Assembly (NCBI GenBank): GCA_001871755.1
Contig: MNXL01000233.1
Location: forward strand, 1 to 7,451
DNA length: 7,451 bases
Direction: 5' to 3'
Source of the DNA: Anaerolineae bacterium CG2_30_64_16
GTDB lineage: Bacteria > Chloroflexota > Anaerolineae > CG2-30-64-16
Below, in pieces: positions 6,063 to 7,451 of the stretch (the stretch's first letter is position 1; the number at the start of each line of letters is the position of its first letter). The notes under the pieces are model-generated. The model made no database searches, was not told the origin of the DNA, and saw only the letters and a list, made by a program, of their open reading frames with translations. The position numbers and the translations under genes are program-made.

Positions 6063-7262
6063 CTACTCCTTGCCAGACAAATTCACCGGTCGCGGCCGAC
6101 GCAACATCAAGAGGAACGGCAGCCCCAGCAGCGGCATGAATCCGCTGAGCCGGAAGGCGGCAGGCAGCCCCCACCTGTCGGCAATGACGCCAACCAGGAT
6201 GACGACCAGTGACTGTCCCATGAATTGCAGCGCCATGTAGAGGCCGTTGGCCGTCGCGGGATGGCCGTTGCCGTTGTCCTGCACCAGAGCCAGCAGAACA
6301 GGGCCGGTGGACATGAAGATGAACCCCATCAGCAGCAGGACGGGATAGATGACCCACCCCTTCACAGACAGAAAAAGCAGCATCAACAGCGGCGCCGCGA
6401 GCAGGACAAACCCCACCACCTTGCGCCGGCCGATCCGATCGCTCAAGGCGCCTCCCACCAGCGCGCCCAATGCGGCTGCCAATCCTATCACAGACAAGCC
6501 ACTGCCGGCCTGCCACAAAGTCGCGCCCTGCTGTGAAAGGAAGATCGGCAAAAAGGTGCCGAGGCAGGCGGCCATCGCGGCCCGCGCCAGGCTGATACCC
6601 GCCACCGGCCCCATGACCCACCGCACATCCCGCCAGGCGGCCAGCCACGAATCATCCGCGCGATGAATCGGCCGCGCCACCACGTCTTGCAGCCGCCAAT
6701 AGATCAACACCGAAACCAAGACGCCCAGCGGGATCAGCCGGACGGGGCCACCCAACCCCCACCAGGTGACCGCCGACACGGCCAACAACGGCCCGGAGAA
6801 GCGGGACAGTTCGCCGCCCAGCATGAAAACGCTCATCCCCCGGCCCACATGGCGGCCCGAGGCTCGGGCGATCACTACTGGGGTCGGCACGTGCCAGGTG
6901 GCCGAGCTGAACCCTGCCAGCAGCAGCAACAGGACGATGACCCCGTAGCTGGGCGCGATGCCGATCAGACTCATCGCCGATGCCGTGATCGTCGGCGCCA
7001 GGATCGCGAACCAGCGCAGGCTCACGCGATCGGCCAGCAGTCCAAGGAACGGGTTGATCAGCGATGGCAAGCTCTGAATGGCCGCCAAAGACCCTGCCAG
7101 CGTCATCGACAGGCCCAGCCGTTCGATGATCAACGGCAACAACGGCGCCAGGAACGATGCGAAGGTATCGTGAACCAGATGTCCTGCGGTCAGGGCGAGC
7201 ACGGTGTCGGCCTGAAACGCCTGCTGCCGGGGCAGGGCGATCCCCTCTTTGCTCACATTCAT
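6063..7262 (-). CDS. MFS transporter, fosmidomycin-resistance-like (FSR) type
   Basis: This 399-aa hydrophobic protein has about twelve membrane segments in two six-helix halves. The MFS loop motif appears in both halves: GLLADRVSLRW (74-84) after helix 2 and GALSDRIGRRK (271-281) after helix 8. The segment from ATWHVPTPVVIARASG (121-136) to GRGMSVFMLGGE (140-151) resembles the FHP and GMSxFxxGG blocks of FSR-type exporters. Members are proton-coupled efflux or uptake carriers of the inner membrane. Next to a methyltransferase, uptake or exchange of its substrate is plausible but unproved. The ATG at 7262 is chosen over an upstream in-frame ATG at 7403 because that extension is basic, non-membrane and overlaps the preceding gene. 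The gene ends five bases before the methyltransferase start and begins 19 bp after the HypA-like gene, so all three are probably one operon. Confidence 0.9.
   Translation of the reverse strand: MNVSKEGIALPRQQAFQADTVLALTAGHLVHDTFASFLAPLLPLIIERLGLSMTLAGSLAAIQSLPSLINPFLGLLADRVSLRWFAILAPTITASAMSLIGIAPSYGVIVLLLLLAGFSSATWHVPTPVVIARASGRHVGRGMSVFMLGGELSRFSGPLLAVSAVTWWGLGGPVRLIPLGVLVSVLIYWRLQDVVARPIHRADDSWLAAWRDVRWVMGPVAGISLARAAMAACLGTFLPIFLSQQGATLWQAGSGLSVIGLAAALGALVGGALSDRIGRRKVVGFVLLAAPLLMLLFLSVKGWVIYPVLLLMGFIFMSTGPVLLALVQDNGNGHPATANGLYMALQFMGQSLVVILVGVIADRWGLPAAFRLSGFMPLLGLPFLLMLRRPRPVNLSGKE
6066..6071 (-). promoter_or_regulatory. Ribosome binding site of the methyltransferase gene inside the MFS gene
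   Basis: The minus strand reads AAGGAG, which is also the last two sense codons (Lys-Glu) of the MFS gene, directly followed by its TAG stop. The GTG start of the methyltransferase lies eight bases further on. The arrangement decides the GTG start and suggests translational coupling of transporter and enzyme. Confidence 0.8.
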
Positions 7263-7281
7263 GGGTGATCTCGACCTTCGG

Positions 7282-7451
7282 TCATTCCGCCACCTCGATG
7301 CTGACCATCTCGAAACTGACTCCACCGGTGACCCGCAAGTTCCGGCTGCCGCAGGCACAGCCCGCGCTGAAAGCCCCGACCATGGCCGCCTGTGCTGACT
7401 CACCAGGCAGGTCGGGCGTATCGACCGGCCGGCCGCAGTTCTGGCAGGTGA
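7282..7451 (-). CDS. HypA-like zinc-ribbon metallochaperone, C-terminal part (5' end outside window)
   Basis: The last 55 codons and a TGA stop are visible. The segment opens with CQNCG (C2, C5 of the visible part), followed by a loop of about 25 residues, then GCACGSRNLRV (C31, C33) and the ending GGVSFEMVSIEVAE. The order Cys pair, loop, Cys pair with CGS, then G-x-S/E-hydrophobic-x-x-IEV matches the C-terminus of HypA/HybF nickel-insertion proteins. These help mature NiFe hydrogenase and urease. Two differences stand out: the loop is roughly twice the usual length, and the second metal pair is C-x-C where HypA has C-x-x-C. It could therefore be a diverged HypA relative or another zinc-ribbon protein. 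It precedes the MFS gene by 19 bp, so it probably belongs to the same transcript. Confidence 0.6.
   Translation of the reverse strand, partial: TCQNCGRPVDTPDLPGESAQAAMVGAFSAGCACGSRNLRVTGGVSFEMVSIEVAE

Noticed and set aside
4810..6240. Long plus-strand open frame of 476 codons opposite the methyltransferase gene
   Set aside because: It is codon-aligned antisense to a clear MttB-family gene, rich in His, Arg, Gln and Gly as expected of a GC-rich shadow, and resembles no family.
6058..6648. Upstream in-frame extension of the methyltransferase gene
   Set aside because: It lies inside the MFS gene in another frame and has no MttB similarity. The GTG at 6057 has a good ribosome binding site.
7263..7403. 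Earlier ATG (7403) for the MFS gene
   Set aside because: The added 47 residues are Arg/Ser-rich, overlap the HypA-like coding frame and do not resemble an MFS N-terminus.

Overview
The window is a GC-rich bacterial segment with dense, mostly leftward (minus-strand) genes. It reads as an accessory catabolic locus of an environmental, probably anaerobic or facultative bacterium. The in-frame palindromic repeat of the CCTGAGCTTGTCGAAGG type, a DUF234-type ATPase remnant and the mix of gene families fit an uncultured Chloroflexota (Anaerolineae-like) genome. That assignment is an inference from general knowledge, not something the sequence proves.

Layout from right to left, the direction of most transcription. 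(i) 7451-7282: the last 55 codons of a HypA-like zinc-ribbon protein. (ii) 7262-6063: a complete 399-aa MFS transporter of the fosmidomycin-resistance-like (FSR) type. (iii) 6057-4618: a complete 479-aa trimethylamine methyltransferase (MttB) family protein without pyrrolysine. Its ribosome binding site is embedded in the last codons of the MFS gene. (iv) 4602-4378: a 74-aa C-terminal piece of an MmgE/PrpD family protein. It lies in the same reading frame as the methyltransferase, after two consecutive TGA stops. These four are tightly spaced and probably co-transcribed. (v) 3296-4333, plus strand: a DUF234-type ATPase without its ATPase half, converging on the MmgE/PrpD piece. (vi) 3289-3257: overlapping palindromes that look like an operator. 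(vii) 3169-2393: a complete IclR-family regulator. (viii) 2379-1: the large molybdopterin subunit of a xanthine dehydrogenase-family molybdenum hydroxylase, with 793 codons visible and the 3' end beyond the window. It starts 13 bp after the regulator stops, so the two form an operon.

How the genes may work together (inference): the MFS protein could import a methylated amine or N-heterocycle. The MttB-family protein would demethylate it onto a corrinoid protein, and the molybdenum hydroxylase would hydroxylate the remaining skeleton under IclR control. No corrinoid protein, corrinoid activase, FAD subunit or iron-sulfur subunit lies in the window, so this is a hypothesis. The molybdenum hydroxylase keeps its catalytic Glu but lacks the two residues that orient purines in xanthine dehydrogenase, so its substrate is probably not xanthine.

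The centre of the window (about 3296-4602) holds two N-terminally truncated genes lying tail to tail. It looks like a rearrangement scar separating the transport/methyltransferase operon from the IclR/hydroxylase operon. The most unusual structure is a palindromic mobile-type repeat inserted in frame in the hydroxylase gene, which adds about 39 residues including a tandem octapeptide.
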